A DNA stretch of 64,000 nt from Meloidogyne chitwoodi (Eukaryota > Nematoda > Chromadorea > Rhabditida > Meloidogynidae). The notes under the pieces are model-generated. The model ran no database searches. It was not told where the DNA came from and worked only from the letters and a program-made list of their open reading frames with translations. Every line of letters begins with the position of its first letter. Positions within the stretch are counted from its first letter, which is position 1. Positions 13,332 to 26,128 of the stretch are shown piece after piece. Location of the stretch: the NCBI GenBank assembly GCA_015183035.1, contig JACZZP010000005.1, forward strand, positions 1,984,001 through 2,048,000, given 5' to 3'. The position numbers and the translations under genes were made by a program.

Positions 13332-16300
13332 TTATTCAGAATCTTCTTCACTTGAATTAGCAAAATTAGAACGAATTCCTTCTATTTTTCTTTTAATCAA
13401 CAAATCTTTTTCTTTATCATTTTTTTCTAATTTATCTTTTTCTTTTAATTCTTCAAGTTCTTTATTTTTATTATTATTAGATGTTTCTCCAATATTCTAA
13501 AATAAATATTAAATTAAATTAATTAATTATTATTAAATTTTATTCTTTTAAAAAATACCGAAAAAAAATAAAATAAAAATTGTAACAAAGTAAAACGTTA
13601 AAAAATGGTTAAAGATTTCTGATCGAAGTAATAATGTTCCATTTTAAATTGAATAAAATTTAATATAAATTTATTACCTTGTTTAATGAATTAATTTTAA
13701 ATGAAGATGGAATTGGAGGTGGTGGTCGATTATCTTTTTTAAAAAATTAAATTTATTTAATATTTTTTTTTATTAAATTACTTTTTGATTTAAGCGGAGG
13801 GGGTGGTGGTGGTGGTGGTGAAGGATGTGGTGTTAAATTAGATTTTAGAGAGCTTCCATGCTTCGAAGGTGGCAGTGGCGGTGCTGGTGGTGGTGTTATT
13901 GTTTGTTGTAATTTTTTATTAATTAAATTATTTTGTTGAAAAGGTGGTGGTGGTGGCGGTGGTGGTGAAAATTTTGAAATATTTGAATTTTGTGTTAATT
14001 TTATATTTCCAATTCTATTTGTTTTAATATTTTGATTTTGTTCAGAAATTACTGCTAATTGTTTTATAAATTCTTTTTCTTCTTCAATATTTAATTCAGT
14101 AATAGTTTCTTCTATATTATTATAATTTAATGTTTCTTCTATCGCTTTAAGAATTTCTTTATTTAATTCATCACTTTTCTAAATTTGTAAATAAAAAATT
14201 AATAAAAATAGCAAAAAAAATTATTAGTTGAAATTAAAGCATATTTAATTATTTTTAGTGAATTATTATTATTAAAAATGAGGATTTGAATTAAATATAT
14301 TTATAATTAATATTTATAATTAAATACAGGTATATCTATAACTTAGTTTTCAACCCAAAAACTATTATATAAACTTTAGCCAACTTAATGTTAGCTTCCA
14401 AAAATACAACGGGGCAATGGAACAAACAATGTAGTATTAATTAATTATATCATTTAATTATTTAAATATTTGGAATAATTACTATTATTTTCTTTATTAA
14501 AAAATTTATCCTCAAAAATATTATTAAATAAAATAAAATAAAATTACTTTTTTATTTTCCATTTTTTTGTTTGAATTTAAAAGTTTTTCAAAACTTTCTT
14601 CTAATGCCTTAAATCCATCGATACGATTTTGACATCTTTTATCAATATCACTTTCGTCTAAATAAAAACCTAACCATTTAAACATTTCTGACTCTTTTTC
14701 TATTTTTTCAAGTTGTTTTTTAATTAAATTTATTTCATTAATAAGACTAGCTGCTTCTGAATATTTAACAAAATATTTATCCATTTCATCTATTTTTTCT
14801 TTATTCTTTTTATAATCAAAGTATCTTAAATAAATAATTATTTTTTTTAATTTTTAATTATTTTTTAATTAAATTATTACATCCCACATTCTTATAAAAA
14901 TATTGAAACTTATTTTAAAATAAAATTAATTATATTTTGTCTGTCACCAGAAAATTATAAGCTATTTGTAACACAGAAATAATAAAAGGAAAATTCTACA
15001 TCTCCTGTATTTTTTTGGTTTAGCTTAAAAAACCGATAAGTTTATTTTTGTTAAACTTCTACTCATAATAATGGCTAAATAAATTTAAAAGGAAAGATAT
15101 ATTCATTATAATTAAATTTTTTAGCTTTTTTTATGGTTTATCTCATATAATTTTATCAGTTAATCTAAATTATTTTTATTTTCCTAATTTTATTAATTAT
15201 TTAATAAATTAATATTAATTAAAATTTAAAAAAAGCTTACAAATTTTTATTTTTATTAAATTTATTTTTTAAATTATTTAATTGTTCTGTTAAAATATTT
15301 TCATTTTTACCCAAATTTGAATTTTTTATTTTTAACAATTTTATTATTAAATAGGATATATCATCTATATCTTTTAATTTTATTTCATCATTTTGAAATT
15401 TTCTTTTTAAATAATCTGGTAAATAATTTAAATCTAAACTTTTTAATTGTTTATCTGATGCCTTCTGTAAATTAGACAATTTTAGTAAAATTATAATTTT
15501 TTGAATTTTTAAATAATTTTTATAAAATAATTGACAAAATTATCATCATCAAAAATGTCATTTTAATTTATTAGAATTATTATAATATTTTAAAAATATT
15601 AACAATCATTACTCAATTAATTATTATTCTTTTATTTATTGGAACCTTTCGTCCGCCTAATCTTGTCTCTCATTAATTAAATTATTAATTAAATTATTAA
15701 TTAAATTATTAATTAAATTATTAATTTAAAGTATTTTTTGGTTAGATGAAAATAAAATTTAACTACCTAATTTTTAAATTAATTTTAAGCTAAACTAGAG
15801 ACCAAATGACTATAATATTTTATGATAATTTTGTTAATTAAACAAAAATATTTATTAAAAACATTTTTTAATTTTTTAACTAACCCAATTTAAAAGATTA
15901 ATTAAATGTAAAACAGTGCTAATTATTTGTTTAATAAATTCTTTTTCATTTTCATCAAAAGTTGGTATATTCAATGATGATTTTAAGTAAATAATTTCTT
16001 TATTTGCTTCAATTACCTTTGAAAAAAATATTTTTTTAAATATTTTTTTTTAATTAAAAAACCTTTTTTTCATAAACAAATTTTTTTGATAAAATATCTC
16101 TAAAATATTTATTTTTATTAATTAACCAAATATATTGATCTTCCAAAGAATATTCTTTTATTTGTTCTTCTGTCTTTTTTGAATATTCATTAAACTAAAA
16201 ATAATTATTTTATTTTTTTTTTTAATTTTAAAAAATAACTGGAATAACAACATCTTTTATTTTTTTTAAATCTGTATAATTTTCAAATAAAAGTTCAATT

Positions 16301-19300
16301 TTTTCAATATCCATTTCCTTCTCAATTTCTGACCAATTTGAATCTTCAACATTTTTGAAAAATTCTTTGAGTTCGTCAAATTTAATATTTTCTGTTTTCT
16401 TTTTGTTAAAGGCTCTAAATTTAAAAATTATAGAAAATTTAAAATTTTTTATAAATTTATTTTAGTCTTAGAAAAAGCTAAGACTTACAAAAATACAAAG
16501 CAAATTTATATTTAAGATACCAGTTAATATTTAATTAATGTCTAAATCTTTTTATTAAATGTACAATTTAATATTTTTTAAATTAAATTATTTGTTCAAG
16601 TTCATTAGAATTAAATTTAAAAAAATTTTTCTAAATAAATAAAATAACTTTTTTTTAATAGAAAAAAAATAAAAAAGCACTTCTACAATATTACTTACAA
16701 AAATTTAGCCAAAACAATATTTGGCTTGCAAAAATATTAAACAAAAAAATTTCCTAACATAAGCATAGAATGTAATATAAATTTATATAAAATATTTTTT
16801 GAAAAATTATATATAATGTAACTAAAGTTAAGTAAAGTTTAATATTTAATGGGGGCTTTATGCTATTTATTGATCAGAAAACCTATTTTCCATATTCTGA
16901 TTCGTATTGTGTCAGTAGAGTCTGAATGGATAAAGCCTGATTTTTCAGGACTATTCTCCTATTCGAAATAATTGGAAATTAAAAAATCAGAACACATTTA
17001 GATATATTTAATTTTTTGCTATTTTTGTCAAAAACACCTTCATCACTCTAAATATTAAAAAATTAAAATTTAGTACTTAACTGTTTCAGCACTGTACTTA
17101 AAATGAATTTAATCGGATTAAAAGATATCAGCATTTTTTGATTGTTTTTTAAATTATTTTCTTTTTTTAATAATTCTTTTTTATTTTTTATTTTAGCTTC
17201 AAATGATTTAAAAAGCTTTAAAAAAATATTTTAATTTATAAAAATAAAATAAAAAAACATACAAAAGGTACAATTGTAAACATATTTGCTTCTTTAATTG
17301 CTAATGCTGGTGAAAATTCATAATCTGACCAAATATTATTTAAATAATGTTTTTGTGCTTAAATAAATAAATAAATAAATATATTTAATTTAAATAAATA
17401 CAATTTAAATGTCTAAATGGAAAAGCAGTAAATGCACTAGTTTTTGTTTGAGTAAATAATTCTTTTAATAATTCATTAAATTGTTTATTCTTTTTTATAT
17501 TTTCTGAATTTATATTTGGCAATAATTCTTCATTATTTTGGCTTTCCTTAAATTTTTTTTTATTTAATTTTTATTTTTAAATATTTAATTAAAAATGAAT
17601 TGTTTACTTCAAATTATTTTAATTACTCTATAAATTTTCTAAATTTTTTTTAAATTCATCTGAGGAAGGAGGACTATATTTATATTTGGCACATATTTTA
17701 GAGAATTTAAAATTAGGATTAATCGAAATATATAAAAAATCCGATTTATTATGATTTTTAGAATTAGTTGAAACTTAATAAATCAGTAATTTATTTAAAT
17801 TAAATTTATTTTGATTAAAAAACAAAAAAAAACTTCTTGTTGAATTGTGTTTAAATCCTTAACATGTTCAATCACTTTATTATTTTGAGAAGAAGAACTG
17901 CCCTCTTCTTTTATTGTGTTTTTATCTAGTACATCATTTTGAATATCTAAAATATTAATTTATATATTTTAATAAAATATATATAAATTAATTTTAAAAT
18001 ATTAAAAATATCAAGAATACACCTGAAGGCATTTCTTCAAATTTAATATTATTTTCATCTTTTTCAATATTATTTATTCCAACATTTAATTTTATTGTTT
18101 TTTCTTCTTCAATTTTATTTGCCAAATTTAAACCACAATTTAATAATTTTTTAGATTTATTTTTAAATTTTTGTAAAATTTTAAATTTATTATTTTTATT
18201 AATAGAATTTTGTCTTTCATTTTGATTATTATTATTACCTCTTTTTATTCTTCCAATTCTAATTAATTTTTTAGGTCTAATTCGAACTGCTGTTAAAAAA
18301 ATTTAAAAAATTAATAATTTTTTTAATTTCCAAAATTTTAGTGAATTATTTTAAAATTTAAAAATAATGTCTTTTCAGTGTTAGACAAAAAATAAAAAAA
18401 AACGAAATATAATTACCTTTTCTTAATTTTTTTAATTTTTTACAATTAAATTCATTATTTTTTTTATTATTATCAGAATTAACTAAAACATTTTTAATTT
18501 TATTTTTTTTCTTTTTTATTATTCCATTTATTTTATTTATTCCTAAATGATTATTTAGTTTACTTTTTTCTTTTTTATTTTTTTTATTAAATTTTTTTTC
18601 TTTATTTTCTTTAAAAGAAGTAATTTCTGATTCATTTATTTGATCATCTTTTTTTCCTTTAATATTTTTTTCTTTATTTAAAAATTCTTTTTCTGTTGAT
18701 TTTTCAAAATAATTATTATTTTGTTTTTTATTTTGTTCAAAATTTGATTTTTTTAAAGAAAATTCATTAATTTCTTCTTTTTCTTTTAATAAAGGAATTT
18801 CTTCACTATTAAATTTAATTAATTGTTTTTTATTTATTAAAGAACCAGTACTTTTATTTCTTTTTAATTCTTTAAGTTCTTTAATGTTTTCAATATTTTT
18901 AGAATTTATTTCATCTTCGTCTAAATTTTAATTTAAAAAATAATAATATTTTTTAATTTAATTAAAAGTATTTTTATAAATTTTTTAAATTTAATTAATA
19001 AATGGTCACAAGACAAAATTAAAAATAAGTTCACTAATAAATTAGCGAATTAATTTTTATATAAATTTTCTTTTTATTTTTTTATCAATTATCTGAATAG
19101 AGACTTTTTTTAATTTTATTTTTTTCTTAAAATTTTTAATTTTTTTTATTATTATTAAAAAAATTTTTTTAAATAAATTATTGTTAAATAAATAAATAAA
19201 ATAAAATTTCTCCCAACTTATTTCTTCTTCAGAATTAGCAGAATAATATTCATTATTATTTTCAGAATTAGTTTCACTATTATTATCAGAATTAGCAGAA

Positions 19301-20763
19301 TAATATTCATTATTATTTTCAGAATTAGTTTCACTATTATTATCAGAATTAGCAGAATAATAATATTCACTACTTAAATTATCAGAATTATTTTCTTCTT
19401 CAGAACTACTAAAATCATTAAATATTTCTTTCTTTTCTTCTGAAATTAAATTTTCTTTTATTATTTTTTCTGATTTTGGTAATTCTTTTTGCATTTTATT
19501 TAATATTGTTTTTGATTCTTCTTTTTGTTTTTGTTTTTTATTTTTATTAATTTCTTCTTCTTCTTCTTCTTTTTCAAATTCTAAAATTAATTCTAGACCA
19601 TTACTACTCGATTGATTTGTAAAATTTGAATTATTATTTTTATTTTTTAATCTTTTTAGAGCATTTTGTTTTGATAGTTCCTTTAAAAAATATTTTTTAA
19701 AATATTAATATTATTTAAATGAGATAGCTAATTATTGCTAAGTAATTATTAGTAAGGATTGCACAGACAAGAAAAAGTTTCAAAATTCAAATTTTCGAAA
19801 ATTTGCTAAAAATAAATTATTTTATTCCCAATTTTGTGAAACCAGAGAATTAATTCATATATTTTTTAATAAATATTTTTTTAAATTTTAACTAGGAATA
19901 TGCCTAAATATATGACAATATTTAAATCTTTTTATAATAATAAATATTAAAAATTATTTAATAAAATTATAAGTTAACTTTAAATTTTTCAATTTCATCC
20001 TTTTCATCTTCTTCTTTAAATCTTTCAATTAATGATTTTGAATTTTTCTTTAATTTTGATAAATTTGTTTCAAAATTTAAATAATTATCTTCCCCATTTT
20101 CTCCAATTTTATAAGATTTAAATTTTTTAGAAGCACTACGATGTGCACTTGAATAAGAACCTAAAATTGGATTATAATCATTATTAGAAGGATATATTTT
20201 AATATTTGTAGTTATTAATCTATTCCAATTATTATTATTATTTTTATTATTATTATTTATTATTGTATTAATTGAAGTGATTTTGTTTGGTTGCTGTTCC
20301 AATATAGCTGCAGCAAAAGGCAATCTATTAAATTTAAAATTAAAAAAAAAATTTTATTTAAAAATGGATAATATTTTTCTGTTTTACACCTGAGTCCGCA
20401 AATTTTTTATAAATTAAAAGAAATAAAAACTGTTGATTTTAAGCTTCTAATATAAATTAAATTTGTTTCGACCATGCCAGCAACATGGAAAAAAACCGAA
20501 AAATCCATTATTAATATTTTTAGTTAAACTTTAATATTTATATTATTTTTTTGTTAATCCAACCTTTTTGAAGTATTTTCTGGTTGAAATTGTTTATTTG
20601 CAACATGTTTATTAGGTAATTTTACTGAAGCATCAAAATTAGATTGATTTTTTGGGAAAATATTTTTAGTTATTTGTTTAATGTTATTATATGTTTTCTT
20701 TAAAATAGCATCAGCATCTAAAATTAAAATTAATTTGGGAATGTTTATCGGGTGATTAATCAA
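13332..20763 (-). CDS. Large charged protein with possible divergent FH2-like region and C-terminal polyproline
   Basis: One 1274-residue model. Exons: 20763-20564, 20324-19979, 19680-19218, 18920-18417, 18289-18023, 17946-17834, 17546-17402, 17357-17263, 17215-17082, 16414-16240, 16194-16063, 16016-15885, 15464-15241, 14824-14548, 14178-13782, 13733-13678, 13496-13332. Phases agree at every junction. Residues about 1-630 are low-complexity and very rich in K, E, N and S, including a tandem repeat around YYSANSDNNSETNSE. Residues about 631-1060 are helical and coiled-coil. Segments such as LFTQTKTS and EDQYIWLINKNKYFRDILSKK followed by VLHLINLLNW recall the helices of a formin FH2 domain, weakly. 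Three polyproline runs follow, and the protein ends in an acidic SSEEDSE tail. A role in actin assembly is only a guess. The start ATG is the first in frame; an acceptor-like TTTTAG at 20718 leaves room for an upstream exon. Confidence 0.6.
13680..13980 (-). other. Polyproline-coding segment
   Basis: GGTGGTGG-type runs on the plus strand encode, on the minus strand, proline runs of eight or more residues (SPPPPPPPPF, SPPPPPPPPLKSK) and a shorter RPPPPIP. Such runs bind profilin or SH3 and WW domains in FH1 and WASP-type proteins. Here they come after the helical region, not before it. Confidence 0.75.
14375..14405 (+). other. Hairpin + CAAAAATA motif, copy 4
   Basis: Stem AGCCAAC/GTTAGCT (one mismatch), then TCCAAAAATA. 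In an intron of the large minus-strand gene. Confidence 0.6.
15674..15726. repeat. Short tandem repeat
   Basis: About four copies of a 13-bp unit resembling ATTAATTAAATTA, within an intron of the large minus-strand gene. Confidence 0.7.
16461..16494 (+). other. Hairpin + CAAAAATA motif, copy 5
   Basis: Perfect 8-bp stem AGTCTTAG/CTAAGACT, then TACAAAAATA. Intronic. Confidence 0.7.
16704..16736 (+). other. Hairpin + CAAAAATA motif, copy 6
   Basis: Perfect 7-bp stem AGCCAAA/TTTGGCT, then TGCAAAAATA. Same intron as copy 5. Confidence 0.7.
17628..17773 (-). other. Possible alternative 3'-terminal exon
   Basis: An open segment encoding STNSKNHNKSDF through SSDEFKKNLENL ends in TAG at 17630-17628. 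It joins in phase to the exon starting at 17946 if that exon uses a second donor ending it at 17824 instead of 17834. That would give a short 682-residue isoform carrying only the charged half. Skipping it joins 17834 to 17546 in phase and gives the long form. Both are splice-phase inferences. Confidence 0.4.
19234..19365 (-). repeat. In-frame 57-bp tandem repeat
   Basis: Two tandem copies plus a partial copy of a 19-residue unit beginning YYSANSDNNSETNSE, inside the charged N-terminal half of the large gene. The reading frame is kept. Confidence 0.85.
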
Positions 20764-22714
20764 CGGAAATTCTATTTATTATTTTCTTGACTTTTTTGTT
20801 TTTACTCCCCGATTTTCTAATTCTGAGACGATATTGGAATTTAAAAAAAATAAGATATCTCAGCCTGGAATTTAGATCGATATTCTCATATTCCAATACC
20901 ACTGAACTAAATTTTAGAATTAAAAAAAAGAAAAATCTGTTCCTTTCTATGTATTAATTAATAAACAAAAAGCATTAATTAATTAACACTAACCTTGATT
21001 GTTTATTAAAATAATTAAAAGTACAAATAGCCTAATAAGCATTAGGCAAAATAATTTAGAGAATTTTAATAATAAATTATTTTTGTTTAACTAATTTTTT
21101 AAATTTCTAAAAGAATTTAATAAATTTATAAATAATATTTTCGCCTAAAACGCTTAAAAGCTAAAAGAATAAATTTTTAAAAATTTTAGGGTAAAATAAG
21201 GAAATTTCTCTTAAAATTTAGATTTTTTTCTCTACGAACATTTAATTTTAGTCAAGAAACAATTAATTAATTAATTTAAAGGTTTTATTTTTATATTTTT
21301 TGGGAGAAATTTTTAATTAAATTATAAGCAAAAAATGCCATTTTACTTTATTAATCTATGTCTAATATAATATATTTAATTTCTCTTTTTTTCTTTTTTA
21401 TTTAATCTCTAATAAATTTTATATCTTTTCTTGCCCAATTAAAAATGAAGGAATACGTGTTAATCAATGTTAATTAATTAATTATTGTCTCGCGACAAAT
21501 TTCAAAATATGGTCATTGAGAAATAATAAAAATAGTCAAACATTTTGGTTTATTTTAAAAATAATTATAATTTAATTTAATAAAGACACTAATTATTATT
21601 ATTATTCGGACAAAAGAATCAACGCCCATTGGCCTTATTTGTTAGATCTACTATAGTAAATTATGTTTAGCAAAAATATTTTTTTTTAATTTCTCTCCGA
21701 ATTAGAAATTCCAAATATATATTTTTAAGTCAGGTAAGCTAAAAAATAAAATAGCTAAAGCAGAGCTTAGCTTCCAAAAATAATAAGATGGCAATTCAAA
21801 CTTAGCATACAATAGGCAAAAATAAAATTATTGATTAATAGGGAAAAAATAGATTTTACATATTAAACAAAATTTTAAAATTTATTTTTTAAAAATTATT
21901 TATTTGGGATAGTGATAATTAAAAAAACACAAAAATAGAAGGATAAACTTTTTATTTTAACCTTCATTTTCTAAAAGTGTTGATCAAATTTTTTTCCAGA
22001 AAGCCTAGGCAAATAATCCTCATAAGTAATTTTCCTTAAAAATAAAAAATAATTTTATCTAATTTTTTAGAAAAATAAAAAATTTAATTCACACCCTTGT
22101 ACAGCAACAGCAATTCTAAAAATTAAATACTATATATCTGATTTTATATCAAAAATAAGAAAAAGTACAAGGTACGAAGTACAAAGAAAATAAAAATAAA
22201 TTAATATTCAGATGTTTTAGATATATTAATTAATTATTAAAAAATTAAAAGTGTAAATGACTTAGTCAAGTTTTTATTTATTTTTTTAATAATTTTAATA
22301 ATATTCACACACAAACACAATTATAATAAAAGTTAAAAGAAAATTAAATATTAAAATAAAACAGGTGGAAAAATTAATTATATTTCAAATTGAAATATAA
22401 AATAACTGAAATTAATTTGATATAAAATTAATAAAATTTATTATTTAATTTTATTATAATTTATTTATTTAAATAAAATTTTTTTAATTATATTAAATTC
22501 AAAAAAAACTCTTTTTAATTAAATATTATGAATGAAAAATATTTATTTATTTATTATTTTTGAAAATTTTAATTAAGTTGACCACTTTAAGAAAAACAGA
22601 TTTTTAATTATCCACAAAAGATATACCTAGCATATTTGAGATTTAAATTTGTAAACTTTTATTATTAAATATAACTAATATTTATTCATAAAACTTTTAA
22701 AATAATTAATAAAA
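20764..22714. other. Divergent intergenic region
   Basis: About 1.95 kb between the start of the large minus-strand gene and the plus-strand receptor at 22715. Very AT-rich with no convincing ORF. It holds hairpin motif copy 7; otherwise I see nothing. Confidence 0.6.
21751..21782 (+). other. Hairpin + CAAAAATA motif, copy 7
   Basis: Stem AGCTAAAGC/GCTTAGCT with one bulge, then TCCAAAAATA. Intergenic. Confidence 0.6.
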
Positions 22715-24348
22715 ATGAACAAAACATGGATATATAATTTTTTCAATATATTATCTCAAGCTGTTATTTCTACTAATATTATTTCTTTTTTAATTGTTAT
22801 TCCTTCATCTATTCTTTACATAACAGAATTAGCTGTGATTTTTCGATTTAAAAAAATTTGTTACAAATCTTCATTTTTTAAATTATTTGCTGCTAGAACT
22901 ATTTCGGTAAATATAAATTTCCCATACCTTTAATTGCAACGGAAATTGAAATTTCTCGGAACAAGAAAACTTGGGAATTATCGGTCCTTTATCCGAGTAT
23001 CTCCAAAAAAGTTGAGAAAAATGGTTCTGCTTCTGTTCTTAACTCTAATTAAATATAATTAGCTTTCTTAGACTCAAATGGGGATGAAGCCAAAAATATC
23101 ACAAAATTAAATTTAAAAAATTTTTTAATATTAAAGAGCATTATTGGATTAATTGGTCATTTTTTATATTTACGTTTTGGAAGAATTGGTCTTTTTATTT
23201 CTTTTTATTTAAAATTACCAAAAATTTGTTTGACAATTTTTTATTTTATTGCTGTTCATTTCTTTTATGTAGAGAGTATAGCGACAGCTATGCTTTTATT
23301 AAACAGACTTACAGCACTTTTGTGGCCTCCTAAATATGAAATTGTAAAAATATATTTATTTAAAATTTAAATTAAATTAATAAAGATTTGGAAAAAATTA
23401 TGGTATTGGCCAATTATTTTTGTTTTTCTTTTTCCATTATTTTTATCTGGGCATATGTTGTTTTTAGATGTTGTTGTATGGGTACATGATGATAACACTA
23501 CTTTTACATTATTCACACAAATGAGACCTGAGGTAAATTTTTTTAAAATAAATATAAATAAATATATTCCGCTTCAAAGTTATCCTTTCTATTTATTTAA
23601 CTTAAATTTTATGGAATCTTTTAGAATTTTGTTAAACAAATACCTAAATTATATACATTAAATAATCGTGAAATTATTTTAAATTTTTCAAAACAGTTTA
23701 TAATTTTAAATTAAAGTCCGCTTCCAACCCTTATCATTAATATTCATTTAAATTTATTAAAGTCAAATAAAAATCTTTAATTAAAAAAAACTTCTTCAGG
23801 ATCTTAATGATCCTCTAATAACTGCAGTCTTTTCCATATTCTTCACTGTCCTTTGTCTTTTTATTAATCTTGCATGTCTTTTTGTTTATAAAAAAACAAA
23901 AATTGTAAATTCACAACATGTAGATAGCAAACAAAAAATGGAAACAAAATTAACTATTTATTCAATTTTAACTTTTATTGGGCAACTTTTATTTTCTATT
24001 TATATGGTAATTTATTTTTTAATTATTTAAAACAATTAATTTAAATTTAAGATAATTCTCTATCTTTCGGCTTTTCAACTTCATAATTTTGGTATTGATG
24101 ATGAAGATTTTGGTGAAGTTATATTTTTAACTGTTTTTAATCAATTTGCTTGGATTAATGATTTATGTACTATTGCTATTCCTTCATTTTTACTTCTTTG
24201 GGCATCTGAAAAGATGAATTTACATATTTATTCAATTATTCGAAGAATTTGTTGTTTGCCTAAAATTAATGATAATAATATTATTATGGTATTACCTAAA
24301 ACATTTACTACTTCAAGTACAACAATACAACAAACACAAAACAAATAA
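22715..24348 (+). CDS. Srg/Srv-superfamily serpentine chemoreceptor, intact
   Basis: Seven-transmembrane receptor of 349 residues, the closest intact relative of the frameshifted copy at 3889-5115. Exons are 22715-22906, 23137-23343, 23386-23532, 23800-24006 and 24052-24348, all in phase, ending in TAA. It shares IPSSILYITELAVIF, SSFFKLFAARTIS, LLNRLTALLWPPKYE, WVHDDNTTFTLF and LTIYSILTFIGQLLFS with its paralogues. The C-terminal tail is Thr/Gln-rich. The intact frame here defines where the 3.9-5.1 kb copy is broken. Subfamily choice between Srg and Srv is uncertain. Confidence 0.85.
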
Positions 24349-24611
24349 AATTGTTTTTAAGAAAATATAACAATTTTATATTTAATAAATTAGTGTTTTT
24401 GATTAGTCTTGGATTTTTCCTACAATTTTTAATGTATAAAATGACCCCAAAACATGAATAAAATTATATATGTTATATGAAACGTTTAATTACATTTGAA
24501 AAGGAATAAATTTACAATAATTGTATATAGCTTGATCCAAAAAATAAAATAAATTTTTCTTGAATAACTAACAAACACATAAAATATTCTGTTGTAAAAA
24601 GTAAAAGCTAA

Positions 24612-24641
24612 ATTAGCTAGCAATGCTAGCTTACAAAAATA
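24612..24641 (+). other. Hairpin + CAAAAATA motif, copy 8
   Basis: Perfect stem AGCTAGC/GCTAGCT with loop AAT, then TACAAAAATA. Intergenic. Confidence 0.7.
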
Positions 24642-25811
24642 TGACTCTTAATACGAAACAATATCTTCAAAAAAGAGAAAAATTAAATAATATATAAATT
24701 TATTATTTCAAAAATTAAATATTAAGCAACTCAATTAATAATTTAATTTGATCTGTATTTATTACATTTGCCATAAAACCAATGTCCTTTATTTAGGTGT
24801 GTATACCAGGGTTCCCAGTTTAAATAATTAAAATACACAATTTGAAACATAAAAAACATATTAAGGAAAATTCACATTTTCGGCATTAATTTCAAATTTT
24901 TAAAAATTTCAAAAAACAACAAAAATACACATTTATAAAAAAATGCATCAAAAACCTAAAAAAAATAAACAAAACACGTATAAAATGCAAATTTGGGAAC
25001 TCTGATGTAAATTAAAGAATTCTACAAAAAACTAAACAAATGCTATATAAAAAATTAAATTTTAAGCTTACCAAATTGGCAAAGCGATCCAAAAATTAAA
25101 ACTAAAAACAAATACATATATATGCTATACAGCAAAGACTAATTGGAAAACCAAACTACTAAATGAATAATAAATTAATAAAGACGAGAAGTAAAAAAAT
25201 ATTTTTTCTAAAAATTTTAAAAAGAAATGACTAAACATTAAATATATTTATTTATTTATTTATTACCTATTTAATTATTTCTCTAAAACTCATTTTTTGG
25301 GAAACGCTCATATATACCTATTTAAGGACAATTTGTTGCAAAGATAGTGTTAAGAGATTTTGATAAATTAATGAGTATTTAATAATTAGCTACCGAATTT
25401 CTATGTGCTTCTAAATAGAGAACTATGTACCTAAAATATATGAAAAATGGGGCAAATATAAGGAAAAATATTTGAAAATTTTGACAAAAATCCTTTATTA
25501 AATTTAGTTTACACCCAGAAACAACTGACTTTTGTCATTTTAGAAAAGAAAATGAATTAAAATATAAAGATTCTGTTGAGTTTTTCACGGATGGATCCAC
25601 TAAAAAATTCGAAAAATTGCAAAAAAATGCGAATTATATATGGAAAATATTTGAATATGTGCCAAAATATTTTTAAATATCTGAGAATAAGATTCGTGCA
25701 TAACTCAAACATGGATTTCAGTAAAAATACGTGAAAACGTAAAAATCCGGGCCCTAATTATTACAACCTCATAAATATTCACATATGTGCTGTAAAAAGT
25801 AAAAAAGTAAA

Positions 25812-25841
25812 ATTAGCTAGCATTGCTAGCTTACAAAAATA
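25812..25841 (+). other. Hairpin + CAAAAATA motif, copy 9
   Basis: Perfect stem AGCTAGC/GCTAGCT with loop ATT, then TACAAAAATA. Nearly identical to copy 8, 1.2 kb away. Confidence 0.7.
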
Positions 25842-26128
25842 TACAAAGGACACACCAGTAGGATTTTCAGCAGTAAAATAATATGTATATAAAATAATAT
25901 TTCAAAATTTAACTATTTATTAAACAACACAGCTAATAATAATTTTATATTTTCCACAAAATAATTAAATTTTAATATGTTTTTTTGGGTTTTCTTATAT
26001 AATTTGTAAATATTTTTAAGAAAATAATTAAATATTATTATACAATTTGAATTTAATAAAAAAAAAATTTGTTTATTTTACAAAAAATAATTTTAAACAA
26101 TTTTAATTTATTTTAATTTATTTTCTTT

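Larger units (their letters stand above)
24349..26128. other. Convergent intergenic region
   Basis: About 1.8 kb between convergent receptor genes. Two hairpin-motif copies with an almost identical AGCTAGC stem lie here (24612 and 25812). No gene seen. Confidence 0.6.

Noticed and set aside
16681..16700. TTACTTACAAAAAT just before hairpin copy 6 as a further copy
   Set aside because: It has the tail but no pairing stem in front of it.
13332..20763. Two separate genes, split near 17.6 kb, perhaps in an operon
   Set aside because: No in-frame ATG exists near 17546, whereas the alternative donor at 17834 joins 17546 exactly in phase; a single gene with an optional terminal exon is simpler.
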